Source of the DNA: Aquarana catesbeiana
Taxonomy: Eukaryota > Chordata > Amphibia > Anura > Ranidae
NCBI RefSeq assembly: GCF_042186555.1
Contig: NC_133327.1
Location: forward strand, 53,876,408-53,940,407
Length of the DNA: 64,000 nt
Reading direction: 5' to 3'
The position numbers and the translations under genes were made by a program. The notes beneath the pieces were generated by a model, which had not been told where the DNA came from, did no database searches, and was given only the letters and a program-made list of their open reading frames with translations. The stretch's first letter is position 1. Each line of letters begins with the position of its first letter. Of the stretch, positions 1 to 10,430 are shown in pieces.

Positions 1-14
1 ACACATGCGCAGTG

Positions 15-23
15 TATATAAAG
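15..23 (+). promoter_or_regulatory. TATA box of the MADF gene, element A
   Basis: TATATAAAG lies about 130 bp upstream of the MADF start codon at 149, at a plausible distance for a short 5' UTR. In element B the corresponding interval (20,046-20,353) separates two divergent genes, so this is probably one side of a bidirectional promoter. Confidence 0.45.
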
Positions 24-148
24 CGTAGCACGTGTGCGTGGTGCGTACGATCTGTGAGCGTAAGCGCCGATCGTGCTAACGAAGGGACAAGATTAGAAGA
101 GTTTAGCCTGACGTTAGGGTGTGTCTTGTGTTGTGTTTTGAAGACAAA

Positions 149-589
149 ATGGATAGATTCAATGATCATGACTTCCTCCCCAACTTCATTGAAAAATACA
201 AGGAGCTGCCCTGTCTGTGGCAGGTGAAACACCCTTTTTATAATAATAAAATAAAGAGGAAGGCAGCACTGAATCAATTGCTGGAATTGGTGAAGCCAGG
301 GATTCCCATGGCAACCTATTTTAAGTGCAAAATTGGTGGCCTGAGGAGCACATATAATAGGGAGCGCAAGAAGGTCCAGGATTCCATGAGATCAGGAGCA
401 GCAGCAGATGACGTTTATGTCCCCAGGCTCTGGTACTATGACAGACTGCGGTTTTTGTCAGACCAGACTGAAATCAGGCCATCACTCTCAACCCTTCCTT
501 CCACTCTTCCTTCCACCTCAGAAGAGGCTTCAGAAGTCCAACCTGGGCCTTCCACCCAGGAAGAAGTGGAGGAGCCTGGCTTTAACCAG
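149..589 (+). CDS. MADF-domain DNA-binding protein, exon 1 (Harbinger A)
   Basis: I start at the ATG at 149 (MDRFNDHDFL) rather than the in-frame ATG at 119, because the homologue on the minus strand at 20,045 starts with the same kind of sequence. Residues about 8-95 look like a MADF domain: FIEKYKELPCLW, then KHPFYNN, a basic KIKRKAAL segment, and the conserved GGLRSTYNRERKKV block. A Ser/Thr/Pro/Glu-rich tail follows. MADF proteins are Myb-related DNA binders and are known from Drosophila PIF-like transposons, so a role in recognising transposon ends is likely but inferred. The exon should end at CCAG (589) as in element B. Here the donor GT has become CT, so reading runs on to a stop at 595. 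Confidence 0.7.
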
Positions 590-788
590 CTATAGCATTG
601 TTCAACATATTTCTTGTCAAAAATTAATGATGTTAACTTGATGTTATTATTGATCACTGATTTCTGATTTAACAAAGTGGTTTATATATCAATAGACAAT
701 AGTAGCCAAAAATGATTGGGACAAGAATGACAAATGCTGGGGTCAGAAGGATAGTCTTTTCTATTTGTTAACATTCAATTTGCAACAG

Positions 789-1341
789 TCATGAGCTCAA
801 AATTGTGTGTGATTGATGACCAAAAAACTAAAACTATGTCCCATTTTCATACACAGGAAAGTCCCAGCCAGGAGGAGGGCGTGGAAAGTCTCAGACAGGA
901 GGACACCATGGAAAGTGGCAGCCAGGAGGTGGCCGTGGAAAGTGGCAGTCAGGAGGTGGCAGTCAGGAGGTGGCGGTGCCCACTAGCCTGACCGAATCGC
1001 AGGTTCCTCCCCTCCGCCTTCCAACAAAAAGGCCCAGGAAGGGGAGTAACGGGGAGGATTTAGTGCTTTCTTTGATTTGGTAGGCTACTACGGCTATCAG
1101 AACCACCCCCAATCTTCAAGAGGCCTATGCCTGCATGGCAGCCAGCAAAATGCAGGAAATGGAGGTGGGCCAATGCCTCATTTGTGAGGAAGTCATGTAT
1201 CAGGCCCTAAATAAGAGGGTGATGGCCGAACTCACAAAAAAAAGTCACGTATGTGAGTTGGACCATACTCCTCCTCCACCTCCTGCCACAACTCCAACAC
1301 CACAGCCTGGAAGGAAGCGTGGAAGGAAGACAAAAGTGTGA
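789..1341 (+). pseudogene. MADF gene exon 2, broken (Harbinger A)
   Basis: A plausible acceptor (TTTGCAACAG) precedes the exon. It encodes an acidic Glu/Ser/Gln-rich repeat (SGSQEVAVE units, about 880-970). A block readable as SQVPPLRLPTKRPRKG, a likely basic nuclear-localisation segment also present in element B, follows only after a frameshift near 965. A stop follows near 1,080. The C-terminal stretch 1,135-1,341 (AASKMQEMEVGQCLICEE..., ending in a basic RKRGRKTKV tail) resumes in another frame. The element B counterpart at 18,258-18,671 is intact across the same region, which supports the exon model. Confidence 0.6.
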
Positions 1342-1586
1342 TGGCCTGGGTTTAGTCTGGTCTGGCAAAAGATGCAGGCTGTGGTAAGACCACAGCCTGG
1401 GGACATATACGTCATCTGCTGCTGCTCTCGATCTCTCGGAGTCCTGGACCGGATTGTGCTCCCTATTAAATGGACTCCTCAGGCTACCAATTTGGCCTGT
1501 CAAATAATTGATGTCTGCCCTGGGGTACAAAGGCTTCGCCAATTTCAACAGTTTATCCAGCGTTGCCTTCCTCTTTATTTTGTTAT
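1300..1586 (-). pseudogene. Inverted partial copy of MADF exon 1
   Basis: Read on the minus strand, this matches the middle and C-terminal part of MADF exon 1: a KIKRKA-like segment, IGSLRSPFNREH, the AAADDVYVPRLW block and the LPSTLPS tail. It lacks the N-terminus and is out of frame in places. It sits tail to tail with exon 2 and overlaps its 3' end. The same arrangement occurs in element B (15,096-15,141 plus 18,052-18,250), so it predates both copies. Confidence 0.65.
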
Positions 1587-1679
1587 GACCCCTAATAAAT
1601 GTCTAGTTTTTTTTTTCACAAATACTTGGCTATGTGTTTTAGTTCAAAAAGGACAGTTTGTTTGTGAGTAGGAGTAGGC

Positions 1680-2100
1680 AGGTACATTTCAAAAATACAA
1701 TGTCAGATTAACAAGAGACACCATCACCAACCAATCTCCTTGAGGTTAAAAAAATATAATATAACAATGGTGTTGTGGTAACTTGACACACAAAACGACA
1801 AAAAATATTATGGAGATCACTAGAAAAAAAATATTTAAAAAATCAGGAGATCTTGATAAAAAAAAAAAAAGGAGATCACTATAAAAAAAAAATAGAAACA
1901 TTATTCTGGAGATCTGGCAAAAAAAAAATAATGATTATTCAGGAGATCACGAGAAATAATAAAGAAATTAGTTTGTCAGAACTCTGTGTGAATATCAGCA
2001 GCAAAACAACTTCATTATTCTAGCATTATAAAGAAGAAGAGAATGCGCTGCATTAAAAGATTAAAACATTTGTAGAGTGACAAATGTGCTATCTCCATTA
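1680..2100. other. AT-rich noncoding stretch of Harbinger A
   Basis: No gene seen. It has several diverged short repeats of the form GGAGATC(A/T)... followed by A-runs, about 45-60 bp apart (1,810-1,950). These are probably subterminal repeats of the element. Confidence 0.4.
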
Positions 2101-2372
2101 CGAACGCTAGTTTTACCAGACCGAGCGCTTCCGCCTCATACTTGATTCAGAGCATGTGTGGAATTTTGTGCGTTGGAATTGTCTACACATGCTCGGAAGT
2201 TACGACAACAGATTTTGTTGTTGGAAAATTTCAGATCCAGCTCTCAAACATCTGTTGTCGGAAATTCTGACACGAAATGTCCGATGGAGCCTACACACGG
2301 TCGGAACTTCCGACAACAAGCTCAAATCGAACATTTGTAGTCAGAAATTCTGATCGTGTGTACGCGGCATTA

Positions 2373-2870
2373 GAACTACATGCATGTGAGCATAAGCTCT
2401 GCTGATGGTTTGGCAAAATACATATATTAAAAATGGCTTACCATGCTTTCTCTACATTTTCCAAATCAACCCAATTTTCCATCTCCAGTTTCACCAATCC
2501 CTCCAGCAATCTTTCACCAAGTTTATTTGGGGATCTAAATGACCACATATCTATAAGAAACTATTATCTTTACCTAAATTTAGATGAGGGGAAGGAATGC
2601 TTGATATCTCTTCATAACACACTGCGTCTGTCCTCACCAGATTAGTGTATTGGTTCCACAACAATTCCTCCAAACAATAAGTCCAAATAGAACAAGTCTT
2701 TTCTGCCAGCAATCTTTAAGTCTTTCCCTGGATTAGGCAGACCCATAGGAGTAAAATCCCCCCTTTATCCGTTCTCATGTGTCATCTTCTTACCCTTTTG
2801 AACACATTACTCCCTAAACTTTGATTATCCCAAGGCAAAGGCCTTATGACTGCTCTCCTTGCTAATCTAG
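2373..2870 (+). pseudogene. L1-type ORF2 C-terminal fragment
   Basis: About 500 bp closely similar to 9,945-10,430. In that copy the conceptual reading includes FTKFIWGSN and LTRLVDWF, typical of the region after the reverse transcriptase in L1/Tx1-type ORF2. It is full of stops and frameshifts. It begins exactly at the TTA that follows the end of Harbinger element A, the same position at which a different Harbinger element sits in the other copy. Confidence 0.6.
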
Positions 2871-2879
2871 TGAAAAAGA

Positions 2880-4365
2880 AAAATTGCAGAAAAATTCACG
2901 AAAAAAACAGTGTGGGACTCCCCCCCAGGTCCATACCAGGCCCTTCGGGTCTAGTATGGATTCGGAGGGGACTCCCCAATGCCAAAATTTAAAAAAAAAC
3001 TATGTGGGGGTTCCCCCCAAAATCCATACCAGAGCCTTATCTGAGCATGCCTCCCCGCAGGCCAGGAAAGGGAGGGGACAAACGAGCGCCCCCCCCCGAA
3101 TCATACCAGGCTACATGGGGGGGATAAAGTGCTTTGGGGCAGGGGGGATCTGCGCCCTCCACCCCAAAGCACCTTGCCCAGGACAAGGGCCTCTTCCCGA
3201 CAACCCTTTCCTGGTGGTTGTCAGGGTCTGTGAGCGGGGAGCTTATCGGAATTTGTAAGCCCCTTTTAACAAGGGGACCCGAGATCCCGGGTACCCTCGA
3301 GAACCCCACCCTATGTGAATGGTTATCGGGTACATCGTCTCTCCCGGTATCGTCTCTCCCGGTGCCCTCACCTTCATCTGCTGCCATTTTATCCTCAAGC
3401 TGGCATCTCCTTGTTTAGTAGTCTTCTTCCTCCTCCTCGCGTCGTCGCCGCCATCTTCTTCTTCCTCGCCGTCGCCGCTAAAAAACAAAAAAGCTGGAGC
3501 TGTCTTCCTCCGTTCTTATGTTCCCAGCTGTCCGGCGCCTCTTATATAGGCATGGGGCGTGGCCATCCAATGACGTCGCCTGGAGTGCCCGTTCCTTGTA
3601 AAGTCACATGTCACAAGGGGCGGGCTGTCACGACAAGAGCAGCTTTGTTTTTGTAGCGGCAATGGCGAGGAAGAAGAAGACGGCGTCGATAATGCAAGGA
3701 GGAGGAGGAAGACGACGACACTGGGAGAGAAAACGGCAGCAGAGGAAGGCGAGGGCAGCAGGAGAGATGACACCGGGAGAGATGGCGGTGGCTCAGAGCT
3801 AATTTACTATCAAAGGAATTGTCAAAAACTGGCTCTTGTTTTTTTTTTTAACTTTTCACTTCTTTTTTGGTGAATGGGTAGGGGTACGATGCCCATTCAC
3901 ATAGGGTGGGGGGGCCGGAATCTGGGGGCCCCCTTATTAAAAGGGGTTTCCAGATTCCGATAAGCCCCCCGCCCGCAGACCCCAACAACCACCGGGCAAG
4001 GGTTGTAGGGAAGAGGCCCTTGTCCTCATCAACATGGGGGCAAGGTGCTTTGGGGTGGGGGGCGCAGAGTCCCCCCTACACCAAAGCACCCTTACCCCCC
4101 ATGTTGAGGGCGTGTGGCCTGGTATGGTTCAGGAGGGGGGGTGCTCGCTCGTCCCCTCCCTTTCCTGGCCTGTCGGGTGGCATGCTCAGATAAGGGTCTG
4201 GTATGAATTTTGGGAGGGACCCCACGCGTTTTTTTTTTTTTTTTATTTTGCCATGGGGGGTCCCCTCCAAATTTATACTAGACCCAAGGGGCCTGGTATG
4301 GAACTGGGGGGGGGGATCCACACTATTTTTTGGCAATTTTTTTTGCCAGCAATTTTTATATATTT
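2880..4365. mobile_element. Palindromic repeat related to the hAT foldback family
   Basis: The left arm (from about 2,890) and right arm (to about 4,340) are inverted copies with blocks like CCATACCAGGCCCTT, GGGGTTCCCC and poly-A or poly-T spacers, meeting near 3,580-3,600. The same blocks occur in the palindromes at 15,142, 45,178 and 60,960. The TAGGGATGAGC end is not visible here, so this is a diverged or end-replaced member. The many open frames inside it are not genes. Confidence 0.6.
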
Positions 4366-4419
4366 TTTTCAATTCAGCTTTCAGCAGGAACCTCGCTGAC
4401 AGCTGATGACTCATCGTTT

Positions 4420-5420
4420 GTTAGGGATGCGGCGGCCGGCTTCCCGGCCAATCATTAGCAACCAGCTTTATACGGTGTGTTTTAAAGTGCATTTAAAGAG
4501 AGAAAAAAAAAACGTAAAATGCAAAAATGCATGAAAACTGCATGCAAAATGCATAAAAAACGCTGGTTTAAAAACGCAAAATGCACTGAAAAACATGCCT
4601 GAAAAACGCATCAAATGCAGCTGCATAGGTGTGAACCTAGACTTACAGATAACAAGGCACCGAAAATGCTGTCCTCCTCCGATTGGGCGAAATGCATTGA
4701 GGTGAAGAGGTGAATATAAACGGCTCTGACAGCAATTTCAGTGTCTTGTAATCTGTGAGTGCTTCGTGTGATCTCCCTCCATAGTGGTATTTTCTAATCT
4801 GCACTCATATTTATCCAAAAAAACATGTTTGCGTGGCTTGCACTATGCAGGTAAAGGCACTAGATTACATCACATACATTTTCACTCCCAGATAGGAACG
4901 ATTTCCAAAAATAAGACACTTCATTAAAAAAAAATCAAAATAGGTAAGGGAAATCCACATTTTCACTATTAAAATGTCCTTTTTTTAAGGGAATCAGTGG
5001 ACTGGTCACTTTTACGCTGTGCATAGATGTGTTACATGTTGCATATTGCTGAGAAGTAATGTAATTTACTGCAAGTGCGCGATCTGCATAAGTTAGTGAA
5101 GGAAATGTTATTTTATCTCAGTGCTGCTATACCAGAGGCTTATATCAAATCAAAATTATGTATTTACACATTAAAAAACAAATGTGTAGTACAGTACTAC
5201 ATCTGAAACATGCTTTATAACATTATATTTGAAATACAAACTTGCAATCTATCACCTTGTCCTAAAAAATGTGGAAATAGGATGTTCTTGTTTTCTGCAG
5301 ATGTGACAGTTATTTTCTACACTTTATGATGACTCAAGACATAACCAAAGATACGCTTTGTGATATGACCTATAGGGAATGTACAGTCACTGATACATAC
5401 ATATAGAAGAGGTCAGCTTA
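4420..5420. other. Noncoding stretch, no gene seen
   Basis: 4,480-4,640 has a run of AAAACGCA/AATGCA-type motifs ending in TAGGTGTGAACC, like a small dispersed repeat. The rest is AT-rich with no coding signal, RNA gene or clear repeat boundary. Confidence 0.4.
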
Positions 5421-5424
5421 TTAT

Positions 5425-5500
5425 ACATTTTTATTATTATTATTGTTACAGTTTTTATATAACACCACCAGTTTGCTCAGTGCTTTACAAAATCAAATAT
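5425..5500. repeat. (ATT)n with repeat 3' tail
   Basis: A TTATTATTATTATTG run is followed by TTTATATAACACCACCAG...AGTGCTTTACAA, a common tail of dispersed amphibian repeats (from general knowledge). Confidence 0.35.
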
Positions 5501-5513
5501 AAATAATGGGAAA

Positions 5514-5663
5514 TGGTGCTAACACAACCAAACGTCCATAAAAATAGAAATATTAATGTCTATAAATTATGCATAATAATCCCCACACCAGGTGAAATTA
5601 TTACGCACAAGTTATGAACATTAATATTTGCATTTTGTTGGGCATTTGGTTGTGTTAGCACCG
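5514..5663. repeat. Short inverted repeat (MITE-like)
   Basis: The left arm begins GGTGCTAACACAACCAAA and the right arm ends with its complement TTTGGTTGTGTTAGCACC, with a further inverted match around AATATTAATGT/ACATTAATATT. Total length is about 150 bp. No target duplication is certain. Confidence 0.6.
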
Positions 5664-6324
5664 TTTTTCTTTTCTTTTTTTTTTTTTATACATTTATTGA
5701 AGGTAGAAATCACATTATTTTCAATAGTGTCTGATTATATCAATGCAACTCTGTACAGCACAATTTTGGAAAAGGTTCTTGCCCTACTATGGTGAGATTT
5801 ACAGTGCGATTTGGGCCCACAGAATATGCAACCCACATCCAAAATGCTACAAAGTCGCATTAAATTTGCACTACAAAGTTGCCTTGATAATTGGATCACA
5901 ATCGCTTCATAGTAGTTTGAACCGACCAACACACTTAAAACAATGCTCTCCTTTTGTGGCTGATCTCTTTTCTCAGCAGTTGTTAAGCAACAGGTTCATA
6001 GTGGCTGGGACAAATACAGAGTTATGTCTAGTGTCTACTACAAATCTACTACAAATCCCCATATGTAATACAACAACAAAATAAGAAAAAGCAAGTTTTA
6101 AAAATATCAAAGCCACATCAAAATTAATGTGGTTTAAAATCCTAAGTTTACAGGGGGCGTGGCTGGTGCTTAGCGGAGAAGGCTGCATGATTACTGAGCT
6201 CCTGCTGTAACCCGGAGAAAATCTTTCATTTAATTTACCCCTATCTTGATCACACAGCTGCCCATGGGCCATAGAGGAAGAAGCACCTCTTGTCACCCTC
6301 CATATACGTCAGTAGTAACTCTAA

Positions 6325-6758
6325 TGCCCCGTACACACGGTCGGACTTTGTACGGACATTCCGACAACAAAATCCATGGATTTTTTCCGACGGATGTTGG
6401 CTCAAACTTGTCTTGCATACACACGGTCACACAAAGTTGTCGGAAAATCCGATCGTTCTAAACGCGGTGACGTAAAACACGTACGTCGGGACTATAAACG
6501 GGGCAGTGGCCAATAGCGTTCATCTCTTTATTTATTCTGAGCATGCGTGGCACTTTGTCCGTCGGATTTGTGTACACATGATCGGAATTTCCGTCAACGG
6601 ATTTTGTTGTCGGAAAATTTTATCTCCTGCTCTCCACCTTTGTGTGTCGGAAAATCTGATGGAAAATGTCCGATGGAGCCCACACACGGTCGGAATTTCC
6701 GACAACACGCTCCGATCGGACATTTTCCATCGGAAAATCCGACCGTGTGTACGGGGCA
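6325..6758. mobile_element. Harbinger MITE with TAA duplication
   Basis: Ends are TGCCCCGTACACACGG and its complement CCGTGTGTACGGGGCA, flanked by TAA at 6,322-6,324 and 6,759-6,761. Inside are many TTCCGACAACAAAATCC-type inverted motifs. It is 434 bp and non-coding. A 3-bp TWA duplication is the hallmark of PIF/Harbinger. Confidence 0.8.
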
Positions 6759-7269
6759 TAATTCATGGTAATCCAGAGTATTTGGAGTTGGAGAACAAGC
6801 ACCCTGCACACCAAACACATCCAAGATAGTGGAGGCTCAACAACCTCTAAGACAGACTGAGAGATGAGGCTCCTACTTGCCTATTGCTGGCAGTGTTACC
6901 CACCATAACTGTGTGCCCATCGCTGGAATCAGCAGCTTCTCATTCCTCACCCAGATCTCATTCCTCCATGGAATTTGGCAGTGCATGAGACTGAAAAGAT
7001 CATAATAAAGCGCTACCCATGTGGTCAGAAACATTTTGTCCAGTAGTTGGAAGATAAAAATCTCTATGATCAGAGCTCCACTCCATCTATCAGAAAAAAG
7101 CAGACCTAGAGCAATCCTACATATCCCTTTGCCACCTTATGGGCCCAGCAATTGCAGCTCACTGAACAGAAAAGGTATATTCATGCTCATTTTTACACCA
7201 TGATGAGCTCAAAGGCAACCAGGGACTTAGATCTGCTCCTGACCATGAAAGGCCTTTTTGCTAAAATCC

Positions 7270-8020
7270 TGGGAATCTGTCAGGTGCAGGTATGGAGATC
7301 GAGATGCTAAGAGGGCTCCCCTTGCGGCTAAGTGCAGCGCGTTCCTGGATTTGGGAACAGGAAGCACGGTGCCCAAGGAAGCACGGTTGGCCAGGTGCTT
7401 GTCTGCAGTCCAAGGAGCTCAGCCACGGAGGGATGGTTAATGCTGGCAAAGCAGAACTTGCAGTGTCCAGGTAAAAGGAGAAACCAGGAGACAGGCCAGG
7501 AGTCATACACAGGTAAATCAGTCCAGAGAGAGTACAGGGTCGAGCAGAGGTCATGCACAGGCAGGGTCCAGATGCAAGCCGAAGGTCAAGAGATCAGGAT
7601 GCAGAAGCGGAGTCCAGAAGCAGGCCAAGGGTCAAACCAGGAGATCAGGAAGCAAGGTCAAGGCAAGCCGGGTCACAATGGGTATCCACAGATCAGGAAG
7701 CAAGGTCAAGTAAACAAGGAAGCTGAGAAGATAATCCAGCAACATTCTGTGGTCACAGGCTGGTTTAAATAGGGCCACTGGCGCCAACGTCAGTCCCGCC
7801 ACTTGCACGCCGCTGCGCACGCGCCATATTGCGTGTGCGCCGATGCACGCCAATGCGTGGCGTATTGCGCGTGTGTGCCAATGCGCGCCGGCGTGCGCCA
7901 ATGCACGCTGATGCATGGCGCACGCTTGTGCACGCCTCAGGATCCTCCATGGGTGTCCATGGAGGGTCTGGGCAACATTGCCAGTACTAGGACGGCCATG
8001 TCCCTTACAGAACCTCAGAT
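7270..8020. repeat. Unclassified dispersed repeat
   Basis: It shares motifs such as GGCAAGCCGGGTCA and repeated AGATCAGGAAGCAAGGTCAAG-like segments with 48,385-49,073. The 3' part (7,800-7,940) is very GC-rich, made of many overlapping GCGCAC/GTGCGC/CCAATGCG motifs. No coding sequence recognised, and the family and exact ends are uncertain. Confidence 0.4.
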
Positions 8021-8149
8021 AATGTGGACTTCGAGACTGGGTGCAGAGAATCCTGGGCCCTAGGAGCTCTGATCCAGCCAGACCTCAGGACATATATCTC
8101 ATGTCCATTTTTCTGCAGTAAATAGGATGTCCAAAGCTAAACAACTGGG

Positions 8150-9160
8150 ATCCATTGACTTCAGCTGTGCTAATATCACATTGCTCCCATACACATGCTC
8201 AAAATATACTTAGAAGAGCTCTTAAATCACTCCCAGTCACATCCTCCAAACATTCAGGGATGACTTCTCCTCCCTCTGTACTCCTACAGATTCAAACCAT
8301 CAGAAATATGAAGGACAGCAATTTCCCAATTAAAACCTCCACACAAAAGGTTCTTGATTCCTCTTTTAAAGAAGAGGAAATCCTTTCCACTATTCGGTGT
8401 ATACCCATAGACACCTAAAATTCCTAAAAACCTTATACCCAACTCAGTCACTAGAAGTCCACATCTCCCTAATCCCAAAGCCAGACAAGAACCATACTTT
8501 ATGTTCAAACTACCTCACAATCTTTTTAATAGGGTGGATCTTAATATACATGCCAAAATGATACTGGCTAGACTACAACATCTTTTATGACAAACCATAC
8601 ACTTGGATCAAGTAGGATTTATACAGGGGCATGAGAAGGCTTTTAATAGGGTAAGTTGGCCTTTTCTCTGCCCCACTCCTCTTCAATGAGGCCCTAATCT
8701 CATATCTAAAATAATGGTATTATACTCATCACCCTCTGCAAGGTTCTGATAGCTCTCTATTTTCAAGACTTTACATCCGTAATTTAACTGGACAGCGATG
8801 TCCGTTATCCCCACTGATGTATGTTCTCACTATGGAACATCTAACTAACGCATTTTGATTTAACCTCTCAATTACTGGTATCCACACAAGCCCTTGGCAC
8901 ATCAAACTGTCTTTGCTGATGATCTTTTATTCCCTGTTACAATTTCTCATATATCAATGAGATATTTCAATCATTCACAAATGTAAACACTTTGAACTAT
9001 TGAGCAACTTAGGTGTTATCTGTTCCAAATATGAATTTTTAAACATTTCCTTATCGCAGCAACAGGAAGCCCTCCTTTATCAATACTTTCCTTTCAGATA
9101 ATGGTTTGCATCCCCCCCAGATATATCCCAGTTCTTTACTTTAAAGTACACTGCCCTCCT
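8150..9160 (+). pseudogene. L1-type reverse transcriptase remnant
   Basis: With several frame changes the reading gives LIPKPDKN, then ARLQHLL...HLDQVGFIQG, then GQRCPLSPLMYVLTMEHL. These correspond to L1-clade RT blocks (IPKPGKD, DQVGFIPGR, GTRQGCPLSPLLF). The region with the catalytic Asp pair is decayed. Not functional. Confidence 0.6.
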
Positions 9161-9176
9161 CCAAAAGAAACTCTCA

Positions 9177-9941
9177 TGCCGCGTACACACGAGCGGACTT
9201 TTTGTCGGACTTAACTCCGAAGGACTTTTCGACGGAGTTCAGACGAAACAGACTTGCCTACACATGATCACACCAAAGTCCGATCCTTTCAAACGTGATG
9301 ACGTATGACCAGACTAGAATGCGGAAGTTCATAGCCAGTAGCCAATAGCTACCCTTACGCCGTTTTTGGTCCGTCGGACTAGCATACAGACGAACAGATT
9401 TTTTCATAGGAATCGAGTCCGTTGGAAAGATTTGAAACTTGTTCCACTTCTAAGATCCGTCAGATTTTTAGACAGAAAAGGTCCGATGAAACCCACACAT
9501 GATCGAATTGTCCGACGGATTCATTCTGTCGGACCAGGTCTGTCGGACCTGGGCAGCACAGTGGTGTAGTGGTAGCACCCTCGCCTAGCAGTAAGAAGGG
9601 TCACTGGTTCGAATCCCAACCATGACACTACCTGCTTGGAGTTTGCATGTTCTCCCTGTGCCTGCGTGGGTTTCCTCCGGGTACTCCGGTTTCCTCCCAC
9701 ACTCCAAAGACATGCCAGTAGGTTAATTGGATCCTGTCTAAAATTGTCCCTAGTATGTATGAATGTGAGTTAGGGACCTTAGATTGTAAGCTCCTTGAGG
9801 GTAGGGACTGATGTGAATGTACAATGTATATGTAAAGCGCTGTGTAAATTGACGGCGCTATATAAGTACCTGAAATAAATAAAATAAATAAATAAAATAA
9901 ATACCTTTGATGCCGAAAAGTCCGGTCGTGTGTACGCGGCA
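9177..9941. mobile_element. Harbinger MITE carrying a V-SINE
   Basis: Left end TGCCGCGTACACACGAG and right end CGTGTGTACGCGGCA. TTA follows on the right (9,942-9,944) and TCA on the left (9,174-9,176), which fits one mutated base of a TTA duplication. Internal GTCGGAC/GTCCGAC repeats differ from those of the MITE at 6,325, so this is a separate subfamily. The SINE occupies 9,551-9,902. Confidence 0.75.
9551..9902 (+). mobile_element. V-SINE (tRNA-derived)
   Basis: The head resembles a tRNA, with a pol III A box TGGTGTAGTGG (9,562-9,572) and B box GGTTCGAATCC (9,606-9,616). The central block GTTTGCATGTTCTCCCTGTG...GGTTTCCTCC is the conserved V-SINE domain. The tail ends in (AAATAAAATA)n. It is not a tRNA gene, because the acceptor-stem 3' half is absent. 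It is inserted in the MITE at 9,177. Confidence 0.85.
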
Positions 9942-9944
9942 TTA

Positions 9945-10430
9945 GAACTACATGCATATGAGCACAAGCTCTGCTGATGGTTTGGCAAAATACATATATT
10001 AAAAATGGATATCTTACCATGCTTTCTCCACATTTTTCAAATCATCCCAACTCTTTTCCATCTCCAGTTTCACCTCCAGCAAACGTTCACCAAGTTTATT
10101 TGGGGATCTAACTGACCACATATCCATAAGAAACTATTATCCTTACCTAAATCGAGATGAGGGGAAGGAATGCTTGCTATCTCTTCATAGCACACTGCAT
10201 CTGTCCTCACCAGATTAGTGGATTGGTTCCACAACAGTTCCTTCAAACAATGAGTCCAAATAGAACAAGTCTTTTTCTGCCAGCCATCTTTAAGCCCTCC
10301 CCTGGATTAGGCAGGCCCATAGGAGTAAAATCCCCCCTTTACCTGTTCTCATGTGTCATCTTCTTACCCTCTTGAACACATTACTTCCCAAAACTTTGAT
10401 TATCCCATGGCAAAGGCCTTATGCTAACCT
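9945..10430 (+). pseudogene. L1-type ORF2 C-terminal fragment, second copy
   Basis: Very similar to 2,373-2,870. The conceptual reading includes LPCFLHIFQIIP, FTKFIWGSN and LTRLVDWFHN, broken by several stops. It continues the RT remnant upstream once the MITE is removed. Confidence 0.6.

Larger units (their letters stand above)
1..2369 (+). mobile_element. PIF/Harbinger element A, right part
   Basis: The 5' half lies outside the window. Inside it are a TATA-type promoter, a two-exon MADF gene on the plus strand, an inverted half copy of that gene, an AT-rich stretch (about 1,680-2,100) and a terminus ending ATCGTGTGTACGCGGCA at 2,369, followed by TTA (2,370-2,372). The terminus matches the MITEs at 6,325, 9,177 and 44,624 and the right end of element B at 34,538. 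Gene order matches element B read on the opposite strand, so I treat this as the MADF half of the same three-gene Harbinger family. The coding parts are broken. Confidence 0.7.
6149..10430 (+). mobile_element. Decayed L1/Tx1-type LINE with nested insertions
   Basis: It starts with a GGGGGCGTGGCTGG-type LINE 5' end. RT-like sequence appears at 8,150-9,160 and post-RT ORF2 sequence at 9,945-10,430. It is interrupted by Harbinger MITEs (6,325 and 9,177), a V-SINE inside the second MITE, and a repeat at about 7,270-8,020. What remains between the insertions is roughly 2.3 kb, so large parts are missing. The joining of the pieces into one element is inferred from order and orientation. Confidence 0.5.

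Noticed and set aside
2100..2369. First read as an independent MITE
   Set aside because: Comparison with element B shows that it is more simply the right end of Harbinger element A, continuous with the MADF gene upstream.
3608..3802. Short basic open frame (MARKKKTASIMQ...)
   Set aside because: It lies in the centre of a palindromic repeat and is again driven by GAAGA/GGAGGA runs.
9551..9620. tRNA gene suggested by A and B boxes
   Set aside because: The cloverleaf is incomplete and the sequence continues into a V-SINE body and tail.
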